Shown one piece after another: positions 22,500-33,826 of a DNA stretch of 64,000 bases (its first letter is position 1; every line of letters starts with the position of its first letter). The notes beneath the pieces were generated by a model. It had not been told where the DNA came from. It saw only the letters and a list, made by a program, of their open reading frames with translations, and made no database searches. This DNA is from Oenanthe sinensis (lineage: Eukaryota > Streptophyta > Magnoliopsida > Apiales > Apiaceae), in the NCBI GenBank assembly GCA_028671895.1, contig CM053802.1:14391631-14455630 (forward strand), given 5' to 3'. Made by a program: the position numbers and the translations under genes.

Positions 22500-25170
22500 A
22501 GTTTTTGTATGTATTGTGTGTATAGATTGGATGTTGGTGAAGAATCAAACCCCAGGAGGGTTTGGTCTGAAATCTGAATCAAGCTTATGTTTGTTTGGAG
22601 TGTGTTTGTTTGTGTTCTTGTCTGCACCGAAATGGGAGCTGCAGATGTACAAATTTTAATTTTTATTAATTAATCAAAAATATTGATTTAAAAAACCTAT
22701 TTTTATAAAATATAATAAAATAAGAATATTCTTATTTCTGTTAAATAATATTTTTATAATATATTGCAATTAAATTTTCAATAGAATCGCAAGATGTTTA
22801 TTAATTGTGTTATTATGTTGTGTTTGGGAACAAAGAAATTGAATGAATGAAATTAAAAAATAATAATACTAAGAGGGAAGATTTTAAAAAATTGACTATT
22901 TACAAAATTTTCATGATGGAATTTGGATTAAAAATAAATATATTTGTGAAAAAAACATTTCCTTTTAAATTGCTGGATGTAATTTGTAATTTAAATATAA
23001 ATTATTGAAAATGAAAGAAAAATATAAAATTTTAAATAATTACTCGTTCAAATTTCATTCATTCAAACAAATATAAGAAATTAAGAACCTCAAAAATATA
23101 AACGAGCCATATCGAACATAAAGTAACCGAACTGGATCTTTAAAAATTAAAAGCATCCAAATCAGTTTTTATGCTATTGGACTTGGTTACATTTTCGTAC
23201 ATTAAGTGATCATGAACAACTATCAAAAATAAAAAATTAAGTGCTCATGAACATCGATAATCAAACGTGTATTGAACTGGACTAGAACAGAGCTTGAACG
23301 TCGATAATCAAACTTATATTTCACGAGCTGAACTCCAACATTTTATAAGAGTATAATGTTTAGTACATTACTATGCTCAATAGAAGGGGCAACACATTCT
23401 GATATATGCGATGAAACATATATATTCAAATTATGTGCTGTCGTCTCAACCTCCAGTTTTAAAAGAATGGAGGGAGTAATTGATGTTGGCCACAAACAAA
23501 TTTTAAAGTTACTCAGACAAAATAAAATTAACTTAATCCATCCACAATGTGCATCCAATACTATTTCTCCGGCAGATATATGATACATAATGCTAGGACA
23601 ATCAATCAGCTTATTGGTGTCTTTTCCAATAGCTAATGTAGATATATGATACATAATGCTAGGACATTCAAACTCGATGTCTTTTTCAGTTTAACAAAAA
23701 TACACAGGCAAACAGCCATTGAGATACAGAAAGGAACAACTGCCGTCAATTCAAAAGTGACATTTAATTTCAAGTTGAGTGCAACGACTATTGGATTTCA
23801 TCAAATATGATTCTCTTGTTCAACTTAACCATATCTCTGTAAGCAACATTTGAAACTCATGCTAATTTGTATGTGCAACTGAACCTGGTGCGCTGAGCTT
23901 GGCCTTTACTACTGGTTGTGAGCCTGCACCATGGGCAAGAAAGGATATCATAATAAGAAGTTGAAATATAGCCTACACGCTCATTTCAAGCTAAACTAAC
24001 GGATACAAAGTAATGTGACACCATGAGGAATTTATTTGTAGTAAAAAAGAGTGTCAGTATACATCTTATCATTCAAGAAGGTGCCAAAATTATAAACACA
24101 AGGTTTGCACCTATCCTAACAGTCAATCCAACTTTTGGCTTTTGCTATGCACAGGTACTTTTGAAGAACAATATCAAGCTTACTTTGTGCCAATACCATT
24201 ACTTCTCTGTGTAATGACAAATCAAGATTCATCTCTGTTTTCTTTGCAAGTCTCCATGCCACAAGGAATACAGGTTTCTAAAGTCTATTTTTGTTTTTTG
24301 AAAGAATAATATAGCACGACAGATTAAGAAAGCTTGGGAGATTGTGCGTAATAAAAACAAATACAGATTGCCAATCGAAGCTCTCAGTTTTGTAGACATT
24401 ACACTCTCCAAACAATGTAACTTTTTCTATTTACTTTTGGGTTTTTGGGGGAGGTTGGATTCTTGATGGGAATAAGAATGATTTAATCCCGTGGGCGTGT
24501 GGGGAATGAGTTGCCCGGTTAAATGAGAAGAACTTCCCCATTTCAACCAAATTAACCCCACAACCAAAAACTAACACATAGGTAACGTTATGGTTTCCGT
24601 TAACCGGGTTGAAATACAATGAACCAAACAACCTCTTTAATGATTAATACATTTCCACCTGTAGGATATGATAATTGAATTGACTGGATAGTATAGGCAA
24701 CCACTCCAATATTTTCAGTAAGCCTTATGTATATAAAACCAAACACACTCACTGCATCCCGCAAGGTCTCTGCTCCTATGAATACAGAGGTTGTTTATGT
24801 AGTTAGTTTTATACTTCTATAAACCAAACCAAACATACCCAGTATATCCCGCTTAGAGCGGGATCTGGGGAGGGTAAGATGTACACAGACCATGCCCTTA
24901 TTCTAAAAGAGTAAGGAGGTTGTTTCCGTGAAGACCCTCAGCTTAGTTTTATACTTCTATGCATATCTTAAATATTAAAAATGTTGTTAAAAGGCCACTT
25001 GAGACAGGAGCAAACTGTTAGGAGATATCTATTTCACTATAGCACACTGTCATCGCCTGGTACATGGAAGATAGGCCGAATGCCTTATCGTCAAATTCTT
25101 TCAAGATCATAATATAATTATAATGAAAACAAAAGAAAAAACATAGTTGCTATAAAATGAATGATTAGCT
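22500..25170. other. Intergenic region with dispersed repeats between the TMEM161 and CTF8 genes
   Basis: No gene was recognised. About 22,805-23,085 is a MITE-like stretch (starting tgtttgggaac, with aatgaatgaaattaaa and cgttcaaatttcattcattc) related to the one near 57,004-57,323. A 28-base segment beginning gatatatgatacataatgct occurs twice (about 23,574 and 23,640). A SINE-like insertion lies at 24,821. The 3' end of the CTF8 transcript probably reaches into the right part. Confidence 0.5.
24821..24942. mobile_element. SINE-like insertion (122 bp) with 18-bp target duplication
   Basis: The segment contains cccgcttagagcgggatctg, ggggagggtaagatgtacac and ggttgtttccgtgaagaccc, a dispersed short repeat I have met in many eudicot genomes. 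It is flanked by an exact 18-bp direct repeat, ttagttttatacttctat, at 24803-24820 and 24943-24960. A duplication of this length is typical of LINE-mediated insertion. A second, worn relative (gcatcccgcaaggtctctgc...agaggttgttt) lies just to the left, about 24,756-24,800. I do not assign a family name. Confidence 0.7.
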
Positions 25171-25173
25171 TAC

Positions 25174-25692
25174 TAGAAATTAGAGCCTTTGGCCTGTTCT
25201 TGAACAAAATCCGGTGTCGAACAATTCCAATAACCTCCAATTCTATCTTGGATGATAAACCAGTAACACTATCATCCTTATCCACACCAGAAAGTTTAAT
25301 TTTCTTCATAACCAAAAAAGGTTTCTTTAAAGCCACCTTTGATCCACTCAATTCATGATAACCAACAGTAAAAGTATAGTTTTCCTAAAATCACAAAAAG
25401 AAGAAACAAATTATTACCTCTAAAATTCTCCTATAAAAACAATGCTCATTATATACAATAAATCACCAAAGTTAGCATTTTGTAAGCCCATTAACAACCC
25501 CATCAATTAAATTACTTGAAAACTGATTATTTATGGATATACCTGAGAAGAAGGGCGGCAGAGGACACCCATGGGAAGGGTACGAAAAGAATGTTGAAAG
25601 TCAGGTTGAACTTCAACAACACCTTGAAGCTCAACAATAGCCCATTCTTTACACTTCTCTTCTCCACAGTTACACTTTACCTTTATTTCCAT
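25174..25692 (-). CDS. CTF8: Chromosome transmission fidelity protein 8 (CTF8), last exon not resolved
   Basis: Two exons are clear: 25692-25543 (50 codons, MEIKVKCNCGEEKCKEWAIV...) and 25384-25174 (70 codons plus one base). The intron starts gtatat and ends ttttag. Exon 2 reads YTFTVGYHELSGSKVALKKP, VMKKIKLSG, ELEVIGIVRHRILFKNRPKA, the conserved part of CTF8. This protein works with CTF18 and DCC1 in the alternative PCNA-loading complex that supports sister-chromatid cohesion in the nucleus. At the end of exon 2 the codons TCT A are followed by gtaagc, a good donor, so a short final exon probably lies further down the minus strand. I could not place it. Without splicing the frame would run on to 25118 with an unconserved hydrophobic tail. 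Confidence 0.8.
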
Positions 25693-26454
25693 CTCTCTCT
25701 CTCTCTCTCTCTCTGTTTTCTCAATTGGGGTTTCTTGATTTTTTAAATTAGGGTTTGTATGATAATTGGGGGAAATGGGTCAATTTGTTTTGGCGGGAAA
25801 AATTACCCCTATGCCGAAACAACAATTAAACTACTTAAATTTAAACAGTCAAAACAATTGTGTAAGGTATTTTATTTCTGCTCATAATTTAAATATTACA
25901 TTTTTTTTTTTGTAAAAGAAGACACTCGTGTTTAGTATGTGAGGTGTCATGAGATGAATAATATAGAAAATTATGTAAGAAATTATGAAGAATATTAAAA
26001 TTATTTATAAATTAATGAAAACAGTCCTCTATGAAATTACATGAGATTTAATAAATGTTTTCTAACATAAAAAAGATTGAGGCATTTTTGTAAACTCTAT
26101 AATTACAATTATACTCTCCTGGTCAGAGCAGGATAATTTGTACCCGAGTATAATTTTGTGGATACATATTATAATTTGGGATGAGTGTTCAGTTTATTGA
26201 TGCAAATTATCTGTAATTCAATGTCAAATTACCAACAATTTTAAAATCAAAATCGTTCTCCTACTTTTTAGCACGACCTTCAAAGATATACCATGATGTA
26301 AACTTCGTTCATGTTTCCATATGCATCTCTGTTATTAATTTCTTCTTCTGACTTCTTTATAGCTTAACTTGTAAGAATTACTTGTGCATAGAAATGGTTC
26401 TTTGAGCCCCCAACCCCCACTAAATGTACATCTTAGGTCCGCCTTATCGTATCA
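25693..26454. other. Promoter side of CTF8 and AT-rich spacer
   Basis: A CT/GA microsatellite (25,692-25,714) lies in the probable 5' UTR of CTF8. The rest is AT-rich without a gene. Confidence 0.5.
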
Positions 26455-26790
26455 GCAACATTACTCTTTACCAGCTTCCCCTTGATTTCGTTTGGTTTTA
26501 TGGCCACAGACGACTCAGATGGACCATACTTTGCAGGAATTGCAGGCTTAATTAGCATCACCTCCGGTAACTTCAGCAGTCCCAATGGTGTTTGACTCAT
26601 CTGTCACTGGTACTTTGTTCTTGATGGTTCCAACTGTCATATATTTGCTCATGAACTGTTTTTTCCATTCTTGCAAGGTTGCAAGCTCAAATACACCACG
26701 GCCACTAGTCCAGTGAGATCCGGAAGTCAGATATTCGTCCTTAATAAATGTCATCTTCGGAAGAGCTCTCCTAGCATCCTTTCTGGCATG
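26455..26790 (-). pseudogene. Truncated duplicate of the MSBP/MAPR gene (exon 2 only)
   Basis: The minus-strand frame reads KDARRALPKM, GVFELATLQEWKKQFMSKYM, TVGTIKNKVPVTDESN. It is clearly related to exon 2 of the intact gene at 27,792-28,134 (GVFELEALQDWECKFMSKYV, TVGTIKQTVPVTDESN). The start of the exon (FYGPGGPYALFAG) is missing. There is an insertion around SGSHWTSGR, and the frame stops early at 26,548, whereas the parental exon continues for some 35 codons. Non-coding homology to the parental tail persists below 26,548 to about 26,455. Homology also continues to the right into the intron copy (to about 27,240), and there is no copy of exon 1. It is best read as a dead partial tandem duplicate. 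Confidence 0.75.
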
Positions 26791-27791
26791 TAAAACAAAT
26801 ATGAATATAAGAAATTATGAACGATCCTTTTAAGCATTACATAATTTTGAAAACCATCACAAACATGTATGATCTACCACTAATTTATCTGGTGTTCTTT
26901 TTATCGGAGGAAGGGGCTGTTATGGTATAGCCATGTCTGTCTTGTAAAACAATACTATGCCATTTGATGCTATAAATCAAAAACAAAATCTATGATCTTT
27001 ATAATATATGATTACAAGGAATTGAAAACACCAAACTGTTCTTGGATCATACTCCTACTCCTGGTTTTTTGGCTTTCGATTCTCAGGTAAATAAGTTCAT
27101 GTGTGCAATTTCAGATGCAGAAGCAACTCGCTCATTCAAGATACATACCATGAATATATGAAAAATTGATAATCGACTCAGAAATACCAGACAACTTACA
27201 CAAGCAATTATGTCAGACTATATATATCTAAACAGAGGTCTATTTTACCAATATAAAAATTGTCTGCAAAAAATACAAATTTACCAATGTATTTTGTTTA
27301 GCTTCTATATAATGTAAAAAATGTTTGTATAGGGATTGGATCCTTATCAGTTCCACAGTACCATGAAGATCAGAAATTTTACCTGCCGCACCTTTCATAT
27401 CACTGCTTACATTGGTGGCAACTGATAACGAAGTATGGATATCCCATTCCTATGCACTTACTTCGCCGAAAACACAAAAACTCATCAACAGCGGTAAATT
27501 ACAAATAGTTTTATCAAATAACACTAAAGGTTAAAAATTGTGCAGACGACAGAAAGCAAGTGTTAGAAGAGGTGTCACAGGCCGCAAAACTGGATCCCTG
27601 TTTATTTAGATAACGGCACTAACTTAACAAGCCGGTAATTCAAACACACAGAATTCATTATTTAAAACATCTTAGAACTGAAGTTTAATTTATCCCCTAA
27701 ACTTGGAAACTGAGATAACATGAAGTGTATATAAGAAACACATAAATCAGAACATCATTAACGCTTCCATAATTATATTCGCCACTTGACA
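26791..27791 (-). other. Duplicated MSBP intron sequence and spacer
   Basis: 26,880-27,240 matches 28,300-28,700 in order. Shared words include acaatactatgccattt, gaaaacaccaaa and caattatgt. This is the intron part of the partial gene duplication. The remainder to 27,791 is the 3' flank of the intact gene. No ORF is supported. Confidence 0.6.
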
Positions 27792-29314
27792 TTACTCTTT
27801 ATCAGCTTCACCTACACTTGGAATTTCCTTTGGTTCTGCGGCCAGAGATTCTGATGGAGCATCTTCTGCAGGCTTAGCATCGCCTTCAACAGCTTCAGCA
27901 GTTCCACTGGCATTCGACTCATCTGTCACTGGTACTGTCTGCTTGATGGTTCCAACTGTAACGTATTTGCTCATGAACTTGCATTCCCAATCTTGCAATG
28001 CCTCAAGCTCAAATACACCAAGACCAGTGAGATCTGAAGTCAGATCTTTGTCCTCAAATGACATCTTCGCAAGAGCCCTGCTTGCATCCTTTCCGGCAAA
28101 TAGAGCATATGGTCCGCCAGGTCCATAAAACATCCTACATGAACAAATAGGTTCAATATGCCAATTAATAGAATGACAGATAATATTTTGCATCAGGTAA
28201 AATGTAAGTAAATTTGAATTTACCAACAATAGCTTGTTTACGGTCCTTATATTTCAAAATCATCATGATCTACAGGCACCATAAATTTTTATCTTGCATT
28301 ATTTCCGTCAGGGGAAAGGATATGTATGATATATCAATGTTTGTCTTTTTAACAACTTGGTATTTTCGTAAACGACAACTTTGACATTTCATTGTCCAAC
28401 AATACTATGCCATTTAAGGCTATTAGTCAACACAAAATATATATTCTGATTGAAACATAATTACGAGCACTGAAAACACCAAAAAAAATTCAATCATTAC
28501 TTCTGCCCTAGTACGTTCTTAATTCCTACTCTAAAAGTAAACGAAGGTGAAGTTTTTTATTTGAGATTCAAGAGCAAGTAAGCAACTCAATCATTCACAA
28601 TACATACAGTGTATATACATAACAATCAAATCTTCAGACAAGTTATGCAAACAATTATGTTAACAATGTCAATACATATCTCTACTAACTAAACAAAAAC
28701 TTCGTTCCAGATTCACCAAAAACATTTTACTCCAACTTATCGAAATTGATATAATCCAAGTAATTCAAAACTCCGAACTGACTACACAATTCCACATATA
28801 AACTATCTATCAAAAGCATCTCAAAAAACTTAATCAAATCCACAAATTCCAATCAATCACAAGAAAAGTCACACATACATTTAACGACCAAAGCTATATA
28901 TACATACAGATACAAATATCTAAATTACACTCGGATTAATCAAATTGACAATAATTAGGCAATCATAATCAACCTCAGAGAGAGAGAGAGAGAGAGAGAC
29001 CTGCTTTGAGAGACATCATAGATCTGGCCTTTAATAGCCATAAGCAGAGGCTTTGTAGGTTCCGTACCGTCATAACTCTTCAACTCCTCCTCGGTAATCT
29101 CGCCGAGCTGAACCGGCGGCGGCAGAGGCTGCGCTTCTTCAAAATCACCTCTATTTCTCTGAAACTGAGCCTGAGAAGAAGATGATCCAAACAGCTCCGA
29201 AACGACGTAGTACAAGGCGAGTCCTAAAGCAACAACAGTGAAAAAAGTCGCCGGAGATAGACCGGTGTATACTGTTATTGATTCCTTGAGCGTCTCCCAT
29301 AACTCAATCGCCAT
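27792..29314 (-). CDS. Membrane steroid-binding protein (MAPR family, cytochrome b5-like domain)
   Basis: Two exons, 29314-29001 and 28134-27792, join in phase to 218 aa. The start ATG is at 29314. The intron begins gtctct and ends tgtag. The N-terminus MAIELWETLKESITVYTGLS is followed by one membrane segment, ATFFTVVALGLALYYVVSEL (about 21-42). A proline-rich linker leads into the cytochrome b5-like heme/steroid-binding domain, from ITEEELKSYDG through AIKGQIYDVS, FYGPGGPYALFAGKDASRAL and LQDWECKFMSKY (about 75-170). The C-terminus is acidic and alanine-rich. In plants MSBP proteins sit in plasma, endosomal or ER membranes. They bind steroids and have been linked to brassinosteroid signalling and to organising lignin P450 enzymes. 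The MSBP1/MAPR3 subtype is not decided. Confidence 0.9.
28978..28999. repeat. GA microsatellite at the start of the MSBP intron
   Basis: An (ag) run lies directly after the exon 1 donor. On the minus strand it is the (ct) tract following gt. Confidence 0.85.
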
Positions 29315-30593
29315 TGATCAATTAGCTGCTAGGGGTTCTAAGTGTGTATGTATATATTATAGATACACCCGACCTGACCAGTTGCTGGGCTGCTGATGCT
29401 TATTATCTATCGACTACCTACTCCTGCACTATATTTGAGGCGTCTGTCTTCTCTCTTTGTACTAGTTTGACTCGAAGTTTATTATTCCATGAATTTTATA
29501 AATGTTTTTAGTCTGCAAATTATTCTCTCTCCCCTTGTATCTTTAGAAAATTTGGGTAATAACTAGTACATACATTCATAATATTTTCAAGAAAGAATAA
29601 TTAAATAATGATATATTTAAGCGTTTGTTAAATTTCAATTGTATTTATAAATGTCGTGGTGTTTTATTAATGAATTGATTCTCTCTTTTTTCAAAAATAA
29701 AATAAAATATGCACATCAAATATATTATCAACTAACTGATTAATTTTTCCAATATTAATAATAGAGAACAATGATCCTAAATTATACCTTAATTTTTTTT
29801 TCAAAGTACTGATTTATTTGAGTATATTATATTTACTTTCTTAATTTATAAATAAACTAAAATAAATAGCAAATAAATATTTGATAATAAATTATTAGAT
29901 ACATTATATATATATATATTTGTTGTAATTTTAAGAAAAATTTCCCGAAATTAATCTTGATATACTTATTCTCCTAATAATATAATCTATAATTAATTAT
30001 AGAGAAAAAAGAACCTGAGATTTGATCTCAGGAAATTTCCTAAAATAATAGGGTGTTTTAGTATAATTTTTTAATGAGAAATTTATAATTATACATAATA
30101 TTCTAAAATTACAATAGCACTCACATGTTTTAATATGATATTTGAGTATAATCTCAGCTGATTTGAACTATCCTCAATCTCTTAATTATATATAGTCTTT
30201 GATGTCGTATCATTCGTATATGAAAGAATATCATAATAAAATATTCTCTAATAAGATAACTTTTAATTCAAATAAGTATTTTAATTATTATTGTATAATT
30301 TTGATATTTTATTTTGACAAAAGTAATTTTTATTGTAAATAAATAATATTGAAATACAATATTCAGAATTAAAATATAAAATTTACAGTTTATTTCATTC
30401 AAAAAATTTATTATTTAATCCAAGATTATACAAAAATTTCTCCAGAAATGTATATAATGAAATTTTAATGTTTTAAAAAAACCGTCAAAAAACACCAGAA
30501 TAATAAAATAATATTAAAAATCCAAACATGTGGTAACTCAATTAGATCGCTCATGACCATAGTCATGCCCTATACCTACTGGCTACTGCACCC
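29315..30593. other. AT-rich spacer
   Basis: The MSBP promoter region lies at the left. No gene was seen in the remainder. Confidence 0.5.
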
Positions 30594-30856
30594 GGCAAAT
30601 CTCGATCCATTTCGTTTCTGGGACAGCAGTGTAGTTGAGTTTCGAAAATAGGACAGCTGAGTTCAGTGTTTCAAAAGTACCACAACTAATTGCCTTTGGT
30701 GGCGATTATGAAGGTTGGAGGAAGGGTGAAAATGAATTAAAAACTGTCATTTAATGTGGCGGTCACCTATCTATTTTTAACATTATAACAGCCAAGTTAA
30801 GGGGCGGCATGCTCTTATTTTCTCAAATGTGGCGGTCACCTATCTTATTTTTACTA

Positions 30857-30928
30857 CAGAAATTTCTTCAGCATAGCTTTCTTAGTGAAAACACACATGG
30901 TAAGAAAGTTATGCTGAAGAAATTTCTG
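30857..30928. repeat. 28-bp foldback inside the MULE-like element
   Basis: Arms 30857-30884 and 30901-30928 are inverted copies with one difference, which would be a G:U pair in plus-strand RNA. The loop is 16 bases. The left arm begins cagaaatttcttcagcat. A stem-loop RNA of about 72 nt could form. Confidence 0.8.
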
Positions 30929-31066
30929 AGTCTAACTGGGGTTAGAAGCCTGAAAAGTATTGGAGAGTCGGTTGGGTGGTTCTCTGAAGCTGAAAGGGAG
31001 AGAAGATTGCGGGACTATCAAACGAGGAGTTTGGAAAAGAAAAGGCTTGAGGACTATCAAGCCATA

Positions 31067-31397
31067 TTTAGGGGGTTTAAAAGTGGTTGTCAAAATTTCG
31101 AATTATAAAAGTTCTCGTTATTACTACTAATTTGAAGTGCCTACTTTAGTACTATGTTGTTAAATGGATAAAATTAAGTCCACAAGTTACAATTATTAAT
31201 CCCTAAAAACGGAAGAAAATCAAGTTTTTTATAATTTTGGTGTTTTTCTAGTCATGTTTAGGGGGTTAAAAAGTGGTTGACAAAAATTCGAATTTAAAAT
31301 TTTCTCATTTTTACTACTAATTTGAAGTGCATACTTTAGTATCTTGTTCTAAAAATGGGAAAATGAAGTACACAAGTAACATTTATTAAACCCTAAA
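31067..31397 (+). repeat. Direct tandem duplication of about 185 bp
   Basis: The stretch from 31,067 (tttagggggtttaaaagtgg) is repeated from about 31,257 (tttagggggttaaaaagtgg) and continues through ttactactaatttgaagtgc and tactttagta in both copies, with roughly 85-90 percent agreement by eye. Confidence 0.7.
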
Positions 31398-31515
31398 ATT
31401 GAAACAGTAAACAACATAATCGACCCGATGAACATAATAAAACATTAAACAACATAATACCACATAATACAACATAAAAAACATAGAACATAAATATTAG
31501 TCTTAGTCCTATCTC

Positions 31516-31907
31516 TAATCTTCATCCCCGGAGGAAGTTTCCTTAGTCTCAGTAGCGGATGAAGTATCCTCATAATCAGCTGATCAACCAATATTAGTTG
31601 CATCTTCTTTACAACCGCTTAGACCATTCTCAGACCCACTTAAACTGGACCAATCTCCATACTTGGTTTTCAACTTCCTAATCTCACACTCATGTCCTAT
31701 CTGGAGGTTAGTGATTCTTTTCATCACCTCTTGTATTACAGTGGCGGCACGATCACCAAGTGGGGGCTCAATCCACCTCTTGTAGCCACACCCCTTCCAC
31801 CTATTAGGACACTCAACAAACCTTCTTCCCACGTTAACATCATACCAGCAACTATTCTCCACCACGAGTTTGTTGCACCAACATAAATCTGGGTCGGGGA
31901 TTTCCAT
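31516..31907 (-). pseudogene. GRF-type zinc-finger protein carried by the MULE-like element
   Basis: From the ATG at 31907 the frame encodes 107 aa to a TGA at 31584-31586. The N-terminal half has the GRF zinc-finger pattern CWCNKLVVENS, GRRFVECPN, KGCGYKRWIE: paired cysteines, the GRF signature and a trailing aromatic/tryptophan. A helical C-terminal part follows. Beyond the TGA the same frame remains open for about 20 more acidic/serine/threonine codons to a TAG near 31,516, which suggests that the TGA is a newer truncation. GRF fingers bind nucleic acid. Many plant transposons carry small proteins with this domain, and their role is unclear. The gene may be captured host material or a native transposon gene. 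Confidence 0.6.
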
Positions 31908-32239
31908 TTGCTTAAATTGAAAAAAGTAGAAATTTTGTGTTTATAAGAGGTTATGGTGTGTCATATAACAAAAATTAGGATTTGTGTTATATAGTCGTTA
32001 AAAAGATAAAAGATGATATTAAAATGGGTGATTGGTCATGTCAACTGAAAAGTGAATACATTTTTAACGACTAAAGTTCTGCAATGTTGTAAAAGTCGAT
32101 ATGCCTTGTCATATAGCTGCAAAGTAAAAGTAATGTTCTGCAAAGTTGAAAAACTCAATAGGTCTTGTCCACATGCGGATCACTAGGGTCAATGGCATGA
32201 TAGGCTTGTGAAATCCCCTCAACCTATATGAAAGTCAAT

Positions 32240-33035
32240 AACATTAAGGGATTAATAACATTTATCTACTAATTATAATTATTAAGATATAAAATTATAT
32301 AAAATTAACATAATATTATATAATATTATAATAATTTATTTTATAATATTCTTTTAATCAAAATCAATGTCATTTTATATTATTGTCAAAATCATTGCCA
32401 TTTTATATTATTGTCAAAATCATTGCCATAATATTATATTAAAATAATATATTTTATAATATAATACTCTTTAATATTAAGAGAGTTAATATTATTATTA
32501 TAATTACAATATTTTAATATTATAAAATTTTATATTAACATTAGAATGTAATCCTCTTTTAATAAAAAGGATTGTCATTTTATTAAGAAATATAATTTAT
32601 CTATATTAATATTAAAGTTAATGATATCATTTCAACAAAATAATAAAGACAATAATTATACCTGGATTATATCTAGATTAATATTAAAGTTACTGACTTA
32701 TTAATAATTATCAACTCAAAGCCGGTATCAATATTATTATAACATTTTAATATTATATTTTATAATATAATCCTCTTTTGTTAAGAAATTTAATATTATT
32801 ATCATAATTATAATATTATAATATTAATATTAAAATAATATATTTTATAATATAATCCTCTTTTAATAAAAATACTGGTCATTATATTAAGAAATTTAAT
32901 ATTATTATCATAATTATAACATTATAATATTAATATTAAAATAATATATTCTATAATATAATCCTCTTTTAATAAAAAATTTAATATTATTATCATAATT
33001 ACATATATTACATACATTAATATTATAATATATTA
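32240..33035. repeat. Very AT-rich stretch with short tandem repeats
   Basis: caaaatcattgccattttat units recur at 32,360-32,425. A unit of about 100 bases containing ttataatataatcctctttt and aatttaatattattatcata recurs about three times over 32,757-33,005. It is non-coding and lies inside the MULE-like element. Confidence 0.6.
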
Positions 33036-33403
33036 TTCTTTGTTGGTCCCTGATATTGTAGAAGGGGGGTTGAATACAATATCTGAAAATTAATCGCGGA
33101 ATAATTGGATTAAAAATATTATTTTAATTACTCGCGAAATATTAATTATAATGAAATACTTTTCAAGTGAAAGATATTATTTTAACTTGATTAGTATTAC
33201 ACAATTAATATTTAGAAAACTGTTATATAATTGATATAAAGTCTAGAACGAATTCGACATGAAGTGTTCGTGTTTAAACAATTATATTCAAACTCAGCAC
33301 AGAAATCTGTGAATATTACAATGCAGATAAATTACTGAATTTGATCTGTTTTTTTCTAACTCTTAACAAGTTGAACAACTGAAAAATGAAGCATTCTTCT
33401 CAT

Positions 33404-33410
33404 ATTTATA
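33404..33410 (-). promoter_or_regulatory. LTR TATA box (3' LTR copy)
   Basis: TATAAAT on the minus strand, about 20 bases downstream of the motif array. The equivalent in the 5' LTR is at 45,673-45,679, where it would start the genomic transcript. Confidence 0.55.
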
Positions 33411-33429
33411 GAGATTTGAAAAAGGCTGC

Positions 33430-33826
33430 TATGACCTTTTTCAATATGACTTAATTTCAAGAAAATAAGTCTGTATGACTTATTTAACACTTGTATGACT
33501 TAAGAAAACACTGGGCATGACTTATATAGCTCGGTATGACTTATTCTGAGCTCGGTATGACTTATTCTGAGCTCGGTATGACTTTCTGTAAGTCATATTC
33601 GAGTTTTCTTTAATTAAAATAAATCAGAATGACTTAATTTAAAAGAGAAAAGCTCGGTATGACTTATTGCCACTTGCTCCAGTATGACCTTTATCATTCA
33701 AATTTCGGTATGACTTATCCTTTTGATATATATATATAACTCGGTATGACTTATTAAATAAGTCATTCGGTATGACTTATTTAATAAGTCATACTAACTG
33801 TTTATATATATATATAAGTCATATTG
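33430..33826. promoter_or_regulatory. U3 array of the CGGTATGACTTA motif (3' LTR)
   Basis: At least seven exact copies of cggtatgactt occur (near 33,532, 33,553, 33,574, 33,655, 33,705, 33,742 and 33,768), plus variants (tgtatgactta, ggcatgactta, cagtatgacct) and inverted copies (aagtcatat, aataagtcatac). Some pair up as palindromes. The array sits just upstream of the LTR TATA box. Repeated palindromic motifs in U3 are a reported Sirevirus trait. Confidence 0.75.

Noticed and set aside
30809..31108. 99-codon plus-strand ORF in the MULE-like element
   Set aside because: It runs through the terminal repeat and the foldback. It has a charged C-terminal half (SEAERERRLRDYQ) but no recognisable motif, so it is not called as a gene.
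33430..33826. CRISPR-like array of short repeats in the LTR
   Set aside because: Irregular spacing, both orientations and plant retrotransposon context. The repeats are regulatory motif copies, not spaced CRISPR repeats.
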